DNA of 64,000 nt from Acetobacter oryzoeni. GTDB lineage: Bacteria; Pseudomonadota; Alphaproteobacteria; Acetobacterales; Acetobacteraceae. The notes under the pieces were generated by a model. That model was not told where the DNA came from, did not search any database, and saw nothing but the letters and a program-made list of their open reading frames with translations. Of the stretch, positions 1 through 9,987 are shown piece by piece (position 1 is the first letter of the stretch; each line of letters starts with the position of its first letter). A program made the position numbers and the translations under genes. The stretch spans positions 930,001 to 994,000 of the forward strand of contig NZ_CP042808.1 of the NCBI RefSeq assembly GCF_004014775.2, in the 5' to 3' direction.

Positions 1-15
1 AGGTTTTACGCGCAT
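1..15 (-). CDS. Possible 5' end of the gene downstream of envC (partial)
   Basis: On the minus strand an ATG at position 15 opens a frame (M-R-V-K-P) that runs off the window edge, about 80 bases after the envC-like stop. In many alphaproteobacteria a carboxy-terminal processing peptidase (S41 family) follows envC, so that is the expected product, but five residues cannot identify it. No convincing ribosome binding site sits directly before the ATG; the nearest AGGAG is about 45 bases upstream. It may equally be a chance start. Confidence 0.25.
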
Positions 16-93
16 AACCAGATGTTCTGGCGTTGGTTGGGCAGAGTAACCTTTGTGCTCCTGCTTGGCAAAGTGCCAGCGTGTTTTCTGCCA

Positions 94-1560
94 TTACAGA
101 AACGGCGCGGGATTGATGGTTTTCTGCCCATGGCGCAACTGAATGAACAGTGTGCCAGAGCCTCCGGAACTGCCCATCTGTCCTATAGGTGCGCCCTTTG
201 TCAAACTCTGGCCCATATCTACGGCCAGTCCGCTTAGGCCCGCCATGATAAAGCGGTAATGGCGGCCGCAATTCAAAATAAGCATTTGCCCATAGGTGCG
301 GAACGGGGCTGCAAAATCCACAGTGCCAGCACAGGGCGCGCGCACGCTGGCACCGGGGGGCGTGCGATACGTCATACCCGTAGCGGGGCCAGATTCGGTG
401 GCAGACCCCCAAGTAGAAATAAGCGTGCCCGCAACGGGCCGTAGGCCAGACCCGGCAGAGGGATGCTCGGCCAGCCCCGGGCCCTGTGTTTTTACCATAG
501 CGGCCATTTTGCGGCGTGCAGCTTCTGCCCGCGCGGCCTCATGCGCACGTTCTGCGGCAGCTATTTCCTTTTGCAGGGCAGATTCGGCCTGTGCCTGAAG
601 GGCATCCAGTTTAGAAACAGCATCCTGCAAACTGGCCGCGCGTTGTGTGGCGGCCTGTAGCTGATGCGTGGTGTTCACGGCAGTGGCAGACGCCTGTTTT
701 TGTGCTTCCCGCGCAAGGGCAGCCTGTTGGCGCACGGTATCGCGCTGGTGGCTTTGGGTTTGCTCAAGCTGGTTTAATTCAGCCAGCTTGTTTGTAAGCG
801 TGGTATTTAATGCAGCCAGCCGAGCCTGACGGGCGCGCATGCCTTCGGCTTCCTGCTCCATCTGCCGGGAAAGCCCGCGCAAAACCAAAAAGCCGGTAAT
901 GGCATCACCCTGCGGCATGGGGGCAGCCAGCAAGGTATCTGATGGATAAAGAGAAAGACGTTCCGCCAAAGGCAGAATAGGGGCAAGCGCATGGGCATCC
1001 TGCACCAAGGCTGCCTGAAGAGATGCCTGCTCCTTTTTCACATCCGAAATCTGATCTTGCAGATCAGCAATTTGCTGCTCGGTGCTTTGAAGTTGCGATG
1101 TCGCGTTTACCGTTGCAGCAGAAAGTGCAAGCGCACGGTTTTTGGCTTCTGCCGCTGCGGCCTGAGCTGCCTCATTCTGGCTGCGAGATTGCGTAACTGC
1201 GGCGGCTTGGCGCGCTTTTTCCTGCTCCATGGCCTCATGCTGCGCATGGGCCGCATTTACGGCAGCCTGTGCTTCGCGCACTGAACGATCGGACATAACG
1301 GAAGGTTCTGCGGCCGTTTTGCTTTTGCGCGCATGTGTGCTGCGGGCTTTGCTTTCCCGCGCAGGGGTTTTGGCCGTAGTTTGTGTGGCATGATGTGCCG
1401 TGGCTGCTTTTTTATGATGTGTGGTTGCAGCCTGTAAGGGCATTGCCGGGTAGGCCGCCAGCAAAGCAGGGGCTGCAACCAGAAGCGCCGTATATCCGGC
1501 CAGTTTTCCCCAGTGGGAAGAAGGGCAGACAGGGGAAGAAAAAGGCCGGATACGTTTCAT
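94..1560 (-). CDS. envC: EnvC-like murein hydrolase activator (degenerate M23/LytM protein)
   Basis: 488 residues. An N-terminal signal-anchor stretch rich in Leu/Ala lies around residues 20-45, followed by a Lys/Ala/Thr-rich linker. A long Gln/Ala-rich coiled coil spans roughly 85-345, and a C-terminal LytM-like domain follows from about 370. The C-terminal domain has the M23 scaffold (an APCAGTV strand, then GQ..KGAPIG), but the metal-binding His positions are replaced: the usual HLHFE motif reads as LFIQL. It is therefore probably an amidase activator, as EnvC is, rather than an active endopeptidase. The ATG directly follows the TGA of gpmI (TGAATG), so the two are cotranscribed and probably translationally coupled. 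The role in septal peptidoglycan splitting is inferred from the family. Confidence 0.82.
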   Translation of the reverse strand: MKRIRPFSSPVCPSSHWGKLAGYTALLVAAPALLAAYPAMPLQAATTHHKKAATAHHATQTTAKTPARESKARSTHARKSKTAAEPSVMSDRSVREAQAAVNAAHAQHEAMEQEKARQAAAVTQSRSQNEAAQAAAAEAKNRALALSAATVNATSQLQSTEQQIADLQDQISDVKKEQASLQAALVQDAHALAPILPLAERLSLYPSDTLLAAPMPQGDAITGFLVLRGLSRQMEQEAEGMRARQARLAALNTTLTNKLAELNQLEQTQSHQRDTVRQQAALAREAQKQASATAVNTTHQLQAATQRAASLQDAVSKLDALQAQAESALQKEIAAAERAHEAARAEAARRKMAAMVKTQGPGLAEHPSAGSGLRPVAGTLISTWGSATESGPATGMTYRTPPGASVRAPCAGTVDFAAPFRTYGQMLILNCGRHYRFIMAGLSGLAVDMGQSLTKGAPIGQMGSSGGSGTLFIQLRHGQKTINPAPFL

Positions 1561-3099
1561 TCAGCGTTCAAGCAGGGAAGAACCCGTCATTTCCGCAGGT
1601 TTTGGCAGGTTGAGAAGAGCCAGCAGCGTGGGGGCAATATCTGCCAGCCTGCCGCCATCGCGCAGGGCAGATGCGCCCGAGCCATAGGCAATAAAGGGCA
1701 CAAGGTTAAGCGTGTGTGATGTATGCGGGCCGCCGGTTTTGGGGTCTTTCATGGTTTCGCAGTTACCATGATCTGCCGTTACCAGCAGCGCGCCATGTTG
1801 TTCTGCTATGGCCTGCGCAATGCGGCCCAAACCGGTATCCACGGCTTCCACGGCCTTTACGGCAGCATCCAGCTTGCCTGTGTGGCCGACCATATCCGGG
1901 TTGGCAAAGTTGAGAACAAGCAAGTCGTATTCACCACTTTTAATGGCCGCTACGGCTTTGTCCGTCAGTTCCGGGGCAGACATTTCCGGCTGAAGATCAT
2001 AGGTGGCCACTTTGGGGGAGGGTACCAGAATACGATCTTCCCCTTCAAACAGCATTTCGCGCCCACCGTTCATGAAGTAGGTGACGTGCGGGTATTTTTC
2101 CGTTTCCGCCATACGGATCTGCTTGAGGCCTGCGCGGGAGACAACTTCCCCCAACAGGTTTGTCAGTTCTTCTGGGGGGAACAGAATGGACATGCGTTTG
2201 GAAAGCGTATCGCTGTAATGTGTCATGGCCACAGCGGCGGCAAACTGCACAACCTTGCTGCGTGCAAAGCCGTCAAAATCAGGCTCCAGCAGGGCATCCA
2301 TCAACTGGCGGATGCGGTCTGCACGGAAGTTGAAGGAGAGAATGCCATCTCCATCCTTCATGCCGGTATAGCCTTCCAGCACGGTGGGGATGATGAACTC
2401 ATCCGAAATATCGGCCTGATAGGCGTTGCTTACCACATCTTCTGGGGTGGCAGCTTTTGGGCCTTCTGCGCTGACAATGGCGTTGTAGGCTTTTTCTACC
2501 CGGTCCCACCGTTTGTCGCGGTCCATGGCGTAGTAACGGCCGGAAATGGTGGCGAGCTTTACGGAAGAAGGCAGATCAGCACGCAGTTTTTCCAAAAACT
2601 CCTGTGCGGAGCGTGGGGCCGTATCGCGCCCATCTGTAAATAGGTGGAAGGCCACTGGCACACCAGCTTGGGCAACAATGCGCGCAAGCGCGACAGCATG
2701 ATCCTGATGGGAATGCACACCACCGGGAGAAACAAGGCCCATCAAATGGCAGGTGCCGCCGCTTTTTTTCAGCGTGGCAATAAAGTTTTCCATCACCGGG
2801 TTACGGGCAAGGCTGCCATCCCGAATGGCGGTGAAAATGCGCGGCAGTTCCTGCATCACCACACGGCCAGCACCAATGTTCAGATGCCCAACTTCGGAAT
2901 TGCCCATTTGCCCTTCAGGCAGGCCTACATCTTCACCACTGGTGCGCACAAAGCTGTGCGGGCTGTTCTGCCACAGCTTGTCAAAATTGGGGGTGCGGGC
3001 AATCTGCACCGCGTTGTCTGACAGATCCTCTCGCCATCCAAACCCATCAAGGATGACAAGCATGACTGGTCTTTTCTGTGGGTGCGATGTGGAGGTCAT
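1561..3099 (-). CDS. gpmI: 2,3-bisphosphoglycerate-independent phosphoglycerate mutase
   Basis: 512 residues, the normal iPGM length. It interconverts 3- and 2-phosphoglycerate in the cytosol using two Mn ions. The N-terminal metal-site strand VILDGFGW (Asp18) and the catalytic serine motif MGNSEVGH (Ser68) are present, as is the C-terminal alkaline-phosphatase-type metal motif TADHGN. Domain order is phosphatase half, transferase half (about 80-300), phosphatase half. It lies directly upstream of envC with no gap. A second Met at residue 13 could also start the protein, but the longer form matches family length. Confidence 0.96.
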   Translation of the reverse strand: MTSTSHPQKRPVMLVILDGFGWREDLSDNAVQIARTPNFDKLWQNSPHSFVRTSGEDVGLPEGQMGNSEVGHLNIGAGRVVMQELPRIFTAIRDGSLARNPVMENFIATLKKSGGTCHLMGLVSPGGVHSHQDHAVALARIVAQAGVPVAFHLFTDGRDTAPRSAQEFLEKLRADLPSSVKLATISGRYYAMDRDKRWDRVEKAYNAIVSAEGPKAATPEDVVSNAYQADISDEFIIPTVLEGYTGMKDGDGILSFNFRADRIRQLMDALLEPDFDGFARSKVVQFAAAVAMTHYSDTLSKRMSILFPPEELTNLLGEVVSRAGLKQIRMAETEKYPHVTYFMNGGREMLFEGEDRILVPSPKVATYDLQPEMSAPELTDKAVAAIKSGEYDLLVLNFANPDMVGHTGKLDAAVKAVEAVDTGLGRIAQAIAEQHGALLVTADHGNCETMKDPKTGGPHTSHTLNLVPFIAYGSGASALRDGGRLADIAPTLLALLNLPKPAEMTGSSLLER

Positions 3100-3203
3100 A
3101 GGTTAAGCCTTTTTATGTTTTTTGTTTATGCGTGAATAATGCCACCAAATTGCATGAAGACAAAGAGGGCAAGTGCAGCAGGTGCCCATATGCCCAAACA
3201 CAA

Positions 3204-3231
3204 AGGGCAGCCCCAATACTGGAGCTGCCCC
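3204..3231 (-). terminator. Hairpin downstream of ilvA
   Basis: GGGCAGC (3205-3211) pairs with GCTGCCC (3224-3230) around a 12-base loop, about 30 bases past the ilvA stop on the minus strand, followed by a short T run. It sits between ilvA and gpmI and probably ends the carAB-greA-ilvA side of the minus-strand block. Confidence 0.6.
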
Positions 3232-3259
3232 TTGTAAAAGCCTTAACACCTAAAAGTTT

Positions 3260-4456
3260 TCAGGCGCGGCGCACAATGTAGGATTTACCCAGTTCCTGCG
3301 TGATAAGGGCAGCGTGTTCTGGGTCTCGCGCTTCTATCATCACTTCCAACTGCGCTGCCTGCACGGAAGGGGCAGCAAACAGGCGCTGGTGCGAAACTTC
3401 AATAATATTGCCGCCAGCTTCCCCGATGCTTTTGGAAATATCGGCCAGAACACCGGGGCGGTCTGGAATTTCCATAATCAGGCGCAAAATGCGGCCATCA
3501 CGCAGCATGGCGCGCAGCAGGGTGTTGGCCAGAATACGGCTATCAATGTTTCCGCCAGAAACAGGCAGGGCAACCTTTTTACCGCGGAACATATCCGGGT
3601 AGGTTAGCAGGGCAGCAAGCCCGGCAGCGCCTGCGCCTTCACTAACCTGCTTGGCGCCTTCAGCCAGCAGAGTAATGGCGTTTTCAATAGCGGATTCAGA
3701 AACAACCAGAACCTGATCAACCAGCTTGCGGATAACTTCATCCGTCTGGCGGCCAATTTGCAGAACGGCAATACCTTCCGCAATGGTGGCGCCACCATTG
3801 GGGTGCGTAGCAGGGCCGGGGAAGGCGCAAAGGGAATCATACTTTTCCACCTGCACGCCAATCAGCTTGATATCCGGGCGCATGGCGCGGGCCGCCACGG
3901 CGCAGCCAGAAAGCAGGCCACCACCACCAATAGGCACCACCAGCGCATCCAATGGCCCGGCATCCTGAAAAAGCTCCAGCGCGCAGGTGCCTTGGCCCGC
4001 CATCACTGCGGGGTCATCATACGGATGGATAAAGGTGCGGCCTTCACGCGCTTGCAGGTCTTCTGCAAACATCAGGGCTTCTGCAAAGCTTTCGCCTTCC
4101 AGAATAACACGTGCCCCCCAGTTGCGGGTGCGCACCACTTTGCCTGCCGGCGTAAACTTGGGCATGACAATAACAGCATCAATACCCAGCAGGCTGGCAT
4201 GGCGGGCCACACCCTGTGCATGGTTGCCAGCAGATACGGCAATGACACCACGGCTGCGCTCTTCGGGGGAAAGCAGTGCCAGTTTGTTGGCGGCACCACG
4301 CTCCTTGAACGACCCAACAGCCTGAAGATTTTCAAGCTTAAGGGTAATATCGGCCCCGGTTGCCTTGGAAAGCGCGTGGGATGCAATGGTGGGCGTGCGG
4401 ATCACATTGCCACGGATACGATCTGCCGCGGCTGTGACATCCTCAAACGTGATCAT
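3260..4456 (-). CDS. ilvA: Threonine ammonia-lyase (threonine dehydratase) with C-terminal ACT domain
   Basis: 398 residues from the ATG at 4456. A PLP-dependent enzyme that deaminates threonine to 2-oxobutyrate, the entry to isoleucine synthesis (or threonine catabolism). The PLP lysine lies in GSFKERGA (Lys51) and the phosphate-binding glycine loop is PIGGGGLLSG. A single ACT domain follows from about residue 325 (LIMEIPDRPGVLADI), so it is the short, single-ACT form. A longer frame upstream to 4543 exists, but it lies inside greA; the chosen ATG begins the family sequence and sits 1 base after the greA stop. Whether it is the biosynthetic or catabolic type cannot be settled from the sequence alone. 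Confidence 0.93.
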   Translation of the reverse strand: MITFEDVTAAADRIRGNVIRTPTIASHALSKATGADITLKLENLQAVGSFKERGAANKLALLSPEERSRGVIAVSAGNHAQGVARHASLLGIDAVIVMPKFTPAGKVVRTRNWGARVILEGESFAEALMFAEDLQAREGRTFIHPYDDPAVMAGQGTCALELFQDAGPLDALVVPIGGGGLLSGCAVAARAMRPDIKLIGVQVEKYDSLCAFPGPATHPNGGATIAEGIAVLQIGRQTDEVIRKLVDQVLVVSESAIENAITLLAEGAKQVSEGAGAAGLAALLTYPDMFRGKKVALPVSGGNIDSRILANTLLRAMLRDGRILRLIMEIPDRPGVLADISKSIGEAGGNIIEVSHQRLFAAPSVQAAQLEVMIEARDPEHAALITQELGKSYIVRRA

Positions 4457-4457
4457 A

Positions 4458-4931
4458 TTAGATGAATTTGACGGAAAGGATTTCGTAAGTCCGATCTCCG
4501 CCCGGTGCGGGCACAGAAACGGTATCGCCTTCTTCCTTGCCAATCAGCGCCTTGGCAAGTGGGGAGGAAATGGAAATGCGGTGTTGTTTGATGTCTGCTT
4601 CATGCAGGCCAACAATCTGGTACGTAATTTCCTTGTCCGTATCTTCGTCCACAAGGCACACAGTGGCCCCGAACTTGACCTGCTTGCCAGAAAGGGTTGT
4701 GGGATCAATAACTTCTGCAGTGGAAATAAGTTCTTCCAGCTCCAGAATGCGGCCTTCAATAAAGGACTGTCGTTCCCGAGCTGCGTGATATTCCGCATTT
4801 TCAGAAAGATCGCCGTGGCTACGGGCTTCCGCAATGGCGCGGATAACTGCCGGACGTTCTTCTGATTTCAGCTTGCGCAGCTCATCTTCTAGCTGCAGCA
4901 GGCCCTTGCCCGTCATTGGAGTTTTCTGCAA
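4458..4931 (-). CDS. greA: Transcription elongation factor GreA
   Basis: 157 residues, the standard length. The N-terminal antiparallel coiled coil (about 1-75) carries the acidic tip motif [14 protein letters not shown], whose Asp/Glu pair stimulates RNA polymerase transcript cleavage. The C-terminal FKBP-like domain follows. It sits between carB and ilvA on the minus strand. A strong terminator precedes it (4947-4980), so part of its expression must come from readthrough or its own promoter in the gap after carB. Confidence 0.96.
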   Translation of the reverse strand: MQKTPMTGKGLLQLEDELRKLKSEERPAVIRAIAEARSHGDLSENAEYHAARERQSFIEGRILELEELISTAEVIDPTTLSGKQVKFGATVCLVDEDTDKEITYQIVGLHEADIKQHRISISSPLAKALIGKEEGDTVSVPAPGGDRTYEILSVKFI

Positions 4932-4946
4932 GACGCATCCCCAGAC

Positions 4947-4980
4947 TTAAAAAAGCAGCCGGAACCAGCGGGTTCCGGCG
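4947..4980 (-). terminator. Intrinsic terminator between carB and greA
   Basis: On the minus strand CCGGAACC and GGTTCCGG (forward 4971-4978 and 4959-4966) form an 8-bp stem with a 4-base loop. After a CTGC spacer a run of six T follows (forward 4949-4954). A second, GC-rich hairpin without a T run lies closer to carB at about 5045-5080. Confidence 0.8.
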
Positions 4981-5044
4981 CAAAAGTTAAACAGTTACAC
5001 GGGCAAGGCATAACCTGAAAGCAGGCTGCCACCCGAACATGGCT

Positions 5045-5080
5045 AAGGGGGCGCGGGCGGGTTATGCCCGCGCCTTTAGC
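5045..5080 (-). terminator. GC-rich hairpin immediately after the carB stop
   Basis: GGCGCGGGC (5050-5058) pairs with GCCCGCGCC (5066-5074), and flanking GCTAA/TTAGC sequence can extend the stem. No T run follows on the minus strand, so alone it is not a classical intrinsic terminator; it may protect the carB 3' end or act with the second hairpin at 4947-4980. Confidence 0.45.
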
Positions 5081-8000
5081 TTAGAATGTTCCACTAAAGT
5101 ATGACTGAAGTGGCGCAACATCAAGCGGTCCTTCACGCATTGCCGCAATTGCATGAATTGCAGCCCGCGCTCCGGCCATGGTGGTGTAGTGTGGAATACC
5201 CAGCACAAGGGCAGAGCGGCGGATATCAAAACTGTCTGCCACAGACTGCGCACCCTGTGCCGTGTTGATAACCATCTGCACCTCACCAGAGCGAATGGCA
5301 TCCACACAATGTGGGCGGCCTTCCAGCACCTTGTTCACAAGGTTCACCTCAATACCGGAATCGCGCAGCTTTTTGGCTGTGCCGCGGGTGGCCATGATAC
5401 GGAAACCCATGGAAGCCAGCAGGCGGCCCAGCGGCGGCAACTGAGGTTTGTCACTTTCACGCACGGAAAGGAACACCGTGCCGGAGGTTGGCAGCTTAAC
5501 GCCAGCCCCAAGCTGGGATTTGGCAAAGGCACGCTCGAAAGATGTATCCAGCCCCATGACTTCACCCGTGGAGCGCATTTCTGGCCCCAGAATGGTGTCT
5601 ACTTCCGCAAAACGGTTGAAGGGGAATACAGCTTCCTTGACCGCAACATGCGGCACCACGGCCCGGTCATCCAGATTAAAGCCGGAAAGTTTGGCGCCAG
5701 CCATAACGCGCGCACCAATCTTGGCTACCGGCACACCCGTTGCCTTGGCCACAAACGGCACGGTGCGGGATGCGCGTGGGTTCACCTCAAGAACAAAGAT
5801 TTCCTGATCCTTGATGGCGTACTGCACGTTCATCAGGCCCACAATGCCCAGTTCCCGCGCCATGGCTTCTGTCTGGGCTTTCAGCTCAGTTACAATCGCG
5901 GGGGAGAGGGTATAGGGCGGCAGGGCGCAAGCGCTATCGCCAGAATGGATACCTGCTTCTTCAATGTGTTCCATCACGCCAGCCACATACACATCCGTGC
6001 CGTCTGCAATGCAGTCCACATCAGCTTCAATGGCTTCGTTCAGGTACCGATCAAGCAGGATCGGGCCGGAAGAAATATCGTGCCCGGCCATTGTCAGCAC
6101 ATCGCGCATGTAGCGTTGCAGGCCGTTACGGTCGTACACAATTTCCATGGCGCGGCCACCCAGCACGTAGGAAGGGCGCACCACAACCGGGTAGCCAACC
6201 TTTTCGGCCACGGCTTCGGCTTCTTCCGGCGTGCGGGCAATGCCGTTTTCTGGCTGACGCAGGCCCAGCTTGTGCAGCATGGTCTGGAAGCGTTCACGGT
6301 CTTCTGCCCGGTCAATGGCGTCTGCCGGGGTGCCCAGCAGCGGAATACCTGCGGCTTCCAGAGCACGAGAAAGCTTGAGAGGTGTCTGCCCGCCATACTG
6401 CACAATGCAGCCCTTAACCGTGCCTTTCTGCTGTTCGCAGCGGATAAGGGAGATCACGTCTTCAGCCGTCAGCGGTTCAAAATACAGACGGTCGGATGTG
6501 TCATAGTCGGTAGAAACCGTTTCCGGGTTGCAGTTGACCATGATGGTTTCATAACCAGCTTCACGCAGGGCGTAAGCGGCATGAACACAGCAGTAATCGA
6601 ACTCGATACCCTGCCCGATACGGTTGGGGCCACCACCCAGAATAACAATCTTTTCCCGGTCTGTCGGGTTGGATTCACAGGTTGGCGGCGCAAACTGCCC
6701 TTCGTAAGTAGAATACATATACGGGGTGGAGGATGCGAACTCACCCGCACAGGTATCAATGCGCTTGTAAACCGGCGTAACGTCAGCTTCTGCCCGCAGT
6801 TTGGCCACTTCTTCAGGCTGCGTGCCAGACAGGCGGGAAAGCTGCACATCCGAGAAGCCAAGGGCCTTCAGGCGGCGCAGGCTCTGGGCATCCTTCGGCA
6901 GGCCGTGGTTTTCCACTTCCCGTTCTGCATGAATGATTTTTTCCATTTCACGCAGGAACCAGGGTTCAAACTTGCAGGCTTCGTGAATGTCATCCACGGA
7001 AAGGCCAGCACGCAGCGCCTGAGCAGCCATAAGGATGCGTTCCGGCTTGGGCTGGGAAAGAGCCGCGCGGAAGGCATCTTCTCCACCATCACCGGGCTGT
7101 TCCACTGGGTCCAGCCCGTGCAGGCCGGTTTCCATGGAGCGCAGGCCCTTCTGCAAGGCTTCGGGGAAGGAGCGGCCAATAGCCATGGCTTCCCCAACCG
7201 ATTTCATGGAGGTGGAAAGCAGAGCCGGTGCGCCGGGGAACTTTTCAAACGTAAAGCGCGGAATCTTCACCACCACGTAGTCAATGGTGGGTTCGAAGGA
7301 AGCCGGGGTGGTGCGCGTGATGTCGTTTTTCAGCTCATCCAGCGTGTAGCCAACGGCCAGCTTGGCTGCCACTTTGGCAATAGGGAAGCCCGTAGCCTTG
7401 GAAGCCAGCGCAGAGGAGCGGGACACGCGGGGGTTCATTTCAATAACCACCATGCGGCCATCTTTGGGGTTCACCCCAAACTGCACGTTGGAACCACCCG
7501 TTTCCACGCCAATGGCCCGCAGGCAGGCAATGGAGGCATCACGCATGCGCTGATATTCTTTATCTGTCAGCGTGAGTGCCGGGGCAACGGTGATGGAATC
7601 ACCCGTATGCACACCCATGGGGTCAATATTTTCAATGGAGCAGATGATAATGCAGTTGTCCGCCTTATCGCGCACAACTTCCATTTCATACTCTTTCCAG
7701 CCCAGCACGGATTCTTCCACCAGCACTTCCGTGGTGGGGGAGGCATCTAGCCCGGAAAGCACGATCTGGTCGAACTCTTCACGGTTATAGGCAATGCCAC
7801 CGCCAGAACCACCCATGGTGAAGGAAGGGCGGATAATGGAGGGAAAGCCAATCTGCTTAAGCGCATCGTGCGCTTCTGCCAGCGTGTGGGCAATAAAGCT
7901 GCGCGGGCTTTCAATGCCAATGGCATCCATGGTTTCGCGGAACTTCTGGCGATCTTCCGCCCGGTCAATCACCTCGGCGTCTGCGCCAATCAGTTCCACG

Positions 8001-8335
8001 TTATGCTTGGTCAAAAAGCCCGAGGCATGCAGCGCCATGGCGGTGTTCAGCGCTGTCTGGCCACCCATGGTAGGCAGCACGGCATCTGGCTTTTCCTTGA
8101 GAATAATGCGTTCCACCACTTCCGGCGTAATGGGTTCCACATAGGTGGCGTCCGCAAGGCCGGGGTCTGTCATAATGGTGGCCGGGTTGGAGTTTACCAG
8201 AATAACCCGGTAGCCTTCTTCCCGCAGGGCCTTACAGGCCTGTGCTCCAGAGTAATCGAACTCGCACGCCTGCCCGATAACAATGGGGCCAGCGCCGATG
8301 ATGAGGATGGAGCGGATGTCTGTCCGTTTGGGCAT
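5081..8335 (-). CDS. carB: Carbamoyl-phosphate synthase large subunit
   Basis: 1084 residues, the full bacterial length. It makes carbamoyl phosphate from bicarbonate, ATP and ammonia delivered by CarA, feeding arginine and pyrimidine synthesis. Two homologous ATP-grasp halves are visible: the first (about 1-400) begins [20 protein letters not shown], and the second begins near residue 560 with [20 protein letters not shown]. An oligomerisation region lies between them, and an MGS-like allosteric domain closes the protein (from about 940). CarA ends 16 bases upstream, so the two form an operon. The stop is followed by a GC-rich hairpin and then a T-run terminator. Confidence 0.97.
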   Translation of the reverse strand: MPKRTDIRSILIIGAGPIVIGQACEFDYSGAQACKALREEGYRVILVNSNPATIMTDPGLADATYVEPITPEVVERIILKEKPDAVLPTMGGQTALNTAMALHASGFLTKHNVELIGADAEVIDRAEDRQKFRETMDAIGIESPRSFIAHTLAEAHDALKQIGFPSIIRPSFTMGGSGGGIAYNREEFDQIVLSGLDASPTTEVLVEESVLGWKEYEMEVVRDKADNCIIICSIENIDPMGVHTGDSITVAPALTLTDKEYQRMRDASIACLRAIGVETGGSNVQFGVNPKDGRMVVIEMNPRVSRSSALASKATGFPIAKVAAKLAVGYTLDELKNDITRTTPASFEPTIDYVVVKIPRFTFEKFPGAPALLSTSMKSVGEAMAIGRSFPEALQKGLRSMETGLHGLDPVEQPGDGGEDAFRAALSQPKPERILMAAQALRAGLSVDDIHEACKFEPWFLREMEKIIHAEREVENHGLPKDAQSLRRLKALGFSDVQLSRLSGTQPEEVAKLRAEADVTPVYKRIDTCAGEFASSTPYMYSTYEGQFAPPTCESNPTDREKIVILGGGPNRIGQGIEFDYCCVHAAYALREAGYETIMVNCNPETVSTDYDTSDRLYFEPLTAEDVISLIRCEQQKGTVKGCIVQYGGQTPLKLSRALEAAGIPLLGTPADAIDRAEDRERFQTMLHKLGLRQPENGIARTPEEAEAVAEKVGYPVVVRPSYVLGGRAMEIVYDRNGLQRYMRDVLTMAGHDISSGPILLDRYLNEAIEADVDCIADGTDVYVAGVMEHIEEAGIHSGDSACALPPYTLSPAIVTELKAQTEAMARELGIVGLMNVQYAIKDQEIFVLEVNPRASRTVPFVAKATGVPVAKIGARVMAGAKLSGFNLDDRAVVPHVAVKEAVFPFNRFAEVDTILGPEMRSTGEVMGLDTSFERAFAKSQLGAGVKLPTSGTVFLSVRESDKPQLPPLGRLLASMGFRIMATRGTAKKLRDSGIEVNLVNKVLEGRPHCVDAIRSGEVQMVINTAQGAQSVADSFDIRRSALVLGIPHYTTMAGARAAIHAIAAMREGPLDVAPLQSYFSGTF

Positions 8336-8351
8336 GATACGTTCGTTCCAG

Positions 8352-9752
8352 TTATTTCTTGGCGCTGTTAAGGTCGATCAGGGTGACAAAGCGTTTGAAC
8401 AGATAGAAGCTGTCAGACGGGCCGGGGCTGGCTTCGGGGTGATACTGCACGGAAAACGCCGGATACTTGTCTGATGCCAAGCCTTCGTTTGATCCATCAA
8501 ACAGGCTGACATGCGTCACATGGGCATCGGCAGGCAGGGTATCAGCATCCACGGCGAACCCGTGGTTCTGGCTGGTAATTTCCACCCGTTTGGTGGCCAG
8601 ATCCTGCACCGGCTGGTTGGCCCCGCGGTGGCCGCGTTCCATCTTATATGTTTTTGCACCCAACGCACGGGCCAGAAGCTGATGGCCAAGGCAGATGCCA
8701 AACAGTGGCACGCCAGCATCCAGCACAGCTTTAATGGCGGGCACAGCATATGTGGCAGTTGCTGCCGGATCTCCCGGGCCGTTGGATAGGAACACGCCTT
8801 CTGGCTTAAGGGCCAGAATTTCTTCACCCGTAGTGGTGGCGGGCACAACGGTTACGTCGCATCCAGCGGCCACAAGGCAACGCAGGATGTTACGTTTTGC
8901 ACCGTAATCTACAGCCACAACCTTGCGGCGGTTTGTGGGGGCTTCCTTGCTGCCTTTGGGCCATTCCCACATGCTTTCTGTCCACGCATATGGGGCGGCG
9001 CAGGTCACTTCCTTGGCAAGGTCCATGCCTTCAAGGCCGGGCCATGCTTTGGCTTCTGCCAAAACGGCATCCAGATCAAACTTGCCATCCTGCGGGAAAA
9101 CCAGCGCGGCCGTTTGCGCACCCTTGTCACGGATTTTCAGGGTGAGGGAGCGGGTATCCACACCGGCAATGCCGGAAACGCCGCGTTCCTTCAGCCACGT
9201 ATCAAGGCTTTCTGTTGCGCGCCAGTTGGCCGGTGCTGTGGGGTCTTCCTTCACCACAAGGCCGCGGGCAAACACTTTTGCGGCTTCATCATCTTCGGCA
9301 TTTGCGCCCACATTCCCGATATGGGGAAAGGTGAAGGTAATGATCTGCCCGGCAAAAGATGGGTCCGTCAGTGTTTCCTGATACCCGGTCATGCCGGTTG
9401 AAAAGCAGATTTCGCCAATGGAGGGTTTGGAGGTAAAAGCGCCAAAGCCTTTCCCCCACAATACGGTTCCATCTGCGAGAACAAGCGCGGCGGTGGCGCC
9501 TTCGGGGCGGGCGTCGGGCATGGATGATCCTGTCTTGCTATCTCCCGCATGGGGGGAGGGTCGGTCTGTCGGAATGGGCTGGAGGTCTTCCAGGGAAAGG
9601 CCGGTGGCCTGCGCAATAACTGGCCAGTGGCGGGGCGGAATAGCCTGCGCCTGCCGCCATTTGCGGATGGCTTCTGTGCCAACGCCTGTCAGCTTGGCTG
9701 TGGCATCTGGGCCGCCAATCCGGGCGATAATGGTATCTATGGACAAGGGCAT
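8352..9752 (-). CDS. carA: Carbamoyl-phosphate synthase small subunit with N-terminal HTH-like domain
   Basis: 466 residues, about 75 longer than typical CarA. Residues 1-57 look like a compact helix-turn-helix of the kind found in small Cro/YdaS-like proteins ([15 protein letters not shown], then AIRKWRQ and IPPRHW). A Pro/Ser linker follows, and CarA proper begins near residue 85. The glutaminase nucleophile is Cys354 in FGICLGHQ, and the His/Glu of the triad lie in YHPEASPG. The long form has a GGGAGG about 10 bases before its ATG. An alternative ATG at 9521 (residue 78), with AGGA 6 bases upstream, would give a normal-length CarA. The frame is open throughout, so a true fusion is plausible but the start used is unproven. 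Confidence 0.93.
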   Translation of the reverse strand: MPLSIDTIIARIGGPDATAKLTGVGTEAIRKWRQAQAIPPRHWPVIAQATGLSLEDLQPIPTDRPSPHAGDSKTGSSMPDARPEGATAALVLADGTVLWGKGFGAFTSKPSIGEICFSTGMTGYQETLTDPSFAGQIITFTFPHIGNVGANAEDDEAAKVFARGLVVKEDPTAPANWRATESLDTWLKERGVSGIAGVDTRSLTLKIRDKGAQTAALVFPQDGKFDLDAVLAEAKAWPGLEGMDLAKEVTCAAPYAWTESMWEWPKGSKEAPTNRRKVVAVDYGAKRNILRCLVAAGCDVTVVPATTTGEEILALKPEGVFLSNGPGDPAATATYAVPAIKAVLDAGVPLFGICLGHQLLARALGAKTYKMERGHRGANQPVQDLATKRVEITSQNHGFAVDADTLPADAHVTHVSLFDGSNEGLASDKYPAFSVQYHPEASPGPSDSFYLFKRFVTLIDLNSAKK

Positions 9753-9800
9753 GTGCGTGCTTGTGCCTCCCGAAGCCGTCTTTTAGCACTCGATTTCCAA

Positions 9801-9865
9801 GGTGGGAAGAAATTTCCCACCCGCAAGATGGGGTGGTGGAAATGGGTGGGAAGTTTTTTCCCGCA
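9801..9865. promoter_or_regulatory. Two tandem 21-bp dyads upstream of carA
   Basis: Two copies of GGTGGGAAG-N3-TTTCCC(A/G)C lie at 9801-9821 and 9845-9865, start to start 44 bases (about four helical turns). The first is an almost perfect palindrome (GGTGGGAA / TTCCCACC); the second has weaker outer pairing. They lie 49 bases upstream of the carA start in the divergent carA/yqeY gap. As RNA from the carA side, the TTCCCACCC of one copy could pair with the GGGTGGGAA of the other, so they may be twin operators or mutually exclusive leader hairpins. Confidence 0.55.
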
Positions 9866-9987
9866 GTGTTGCATACGTGCCGCGCAGGGCGGGGTGGCAC
9901 TTTAATTTCCTGCCTGAATGTTTTTTTTACGAAACCCGGTGATAAGGTGCGCCCGATTGCAGCACAGAAAGAGCGGAGCATATGGAA

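Noticed and set aside
5153..7750. 865-codon open frame on the plus strand
   Set aside because: It lies wholly antisense to carB, is rich in His, Gly and Gln typical of reverse-frame shadows in GC-rich genes, and has no recognisable domain.
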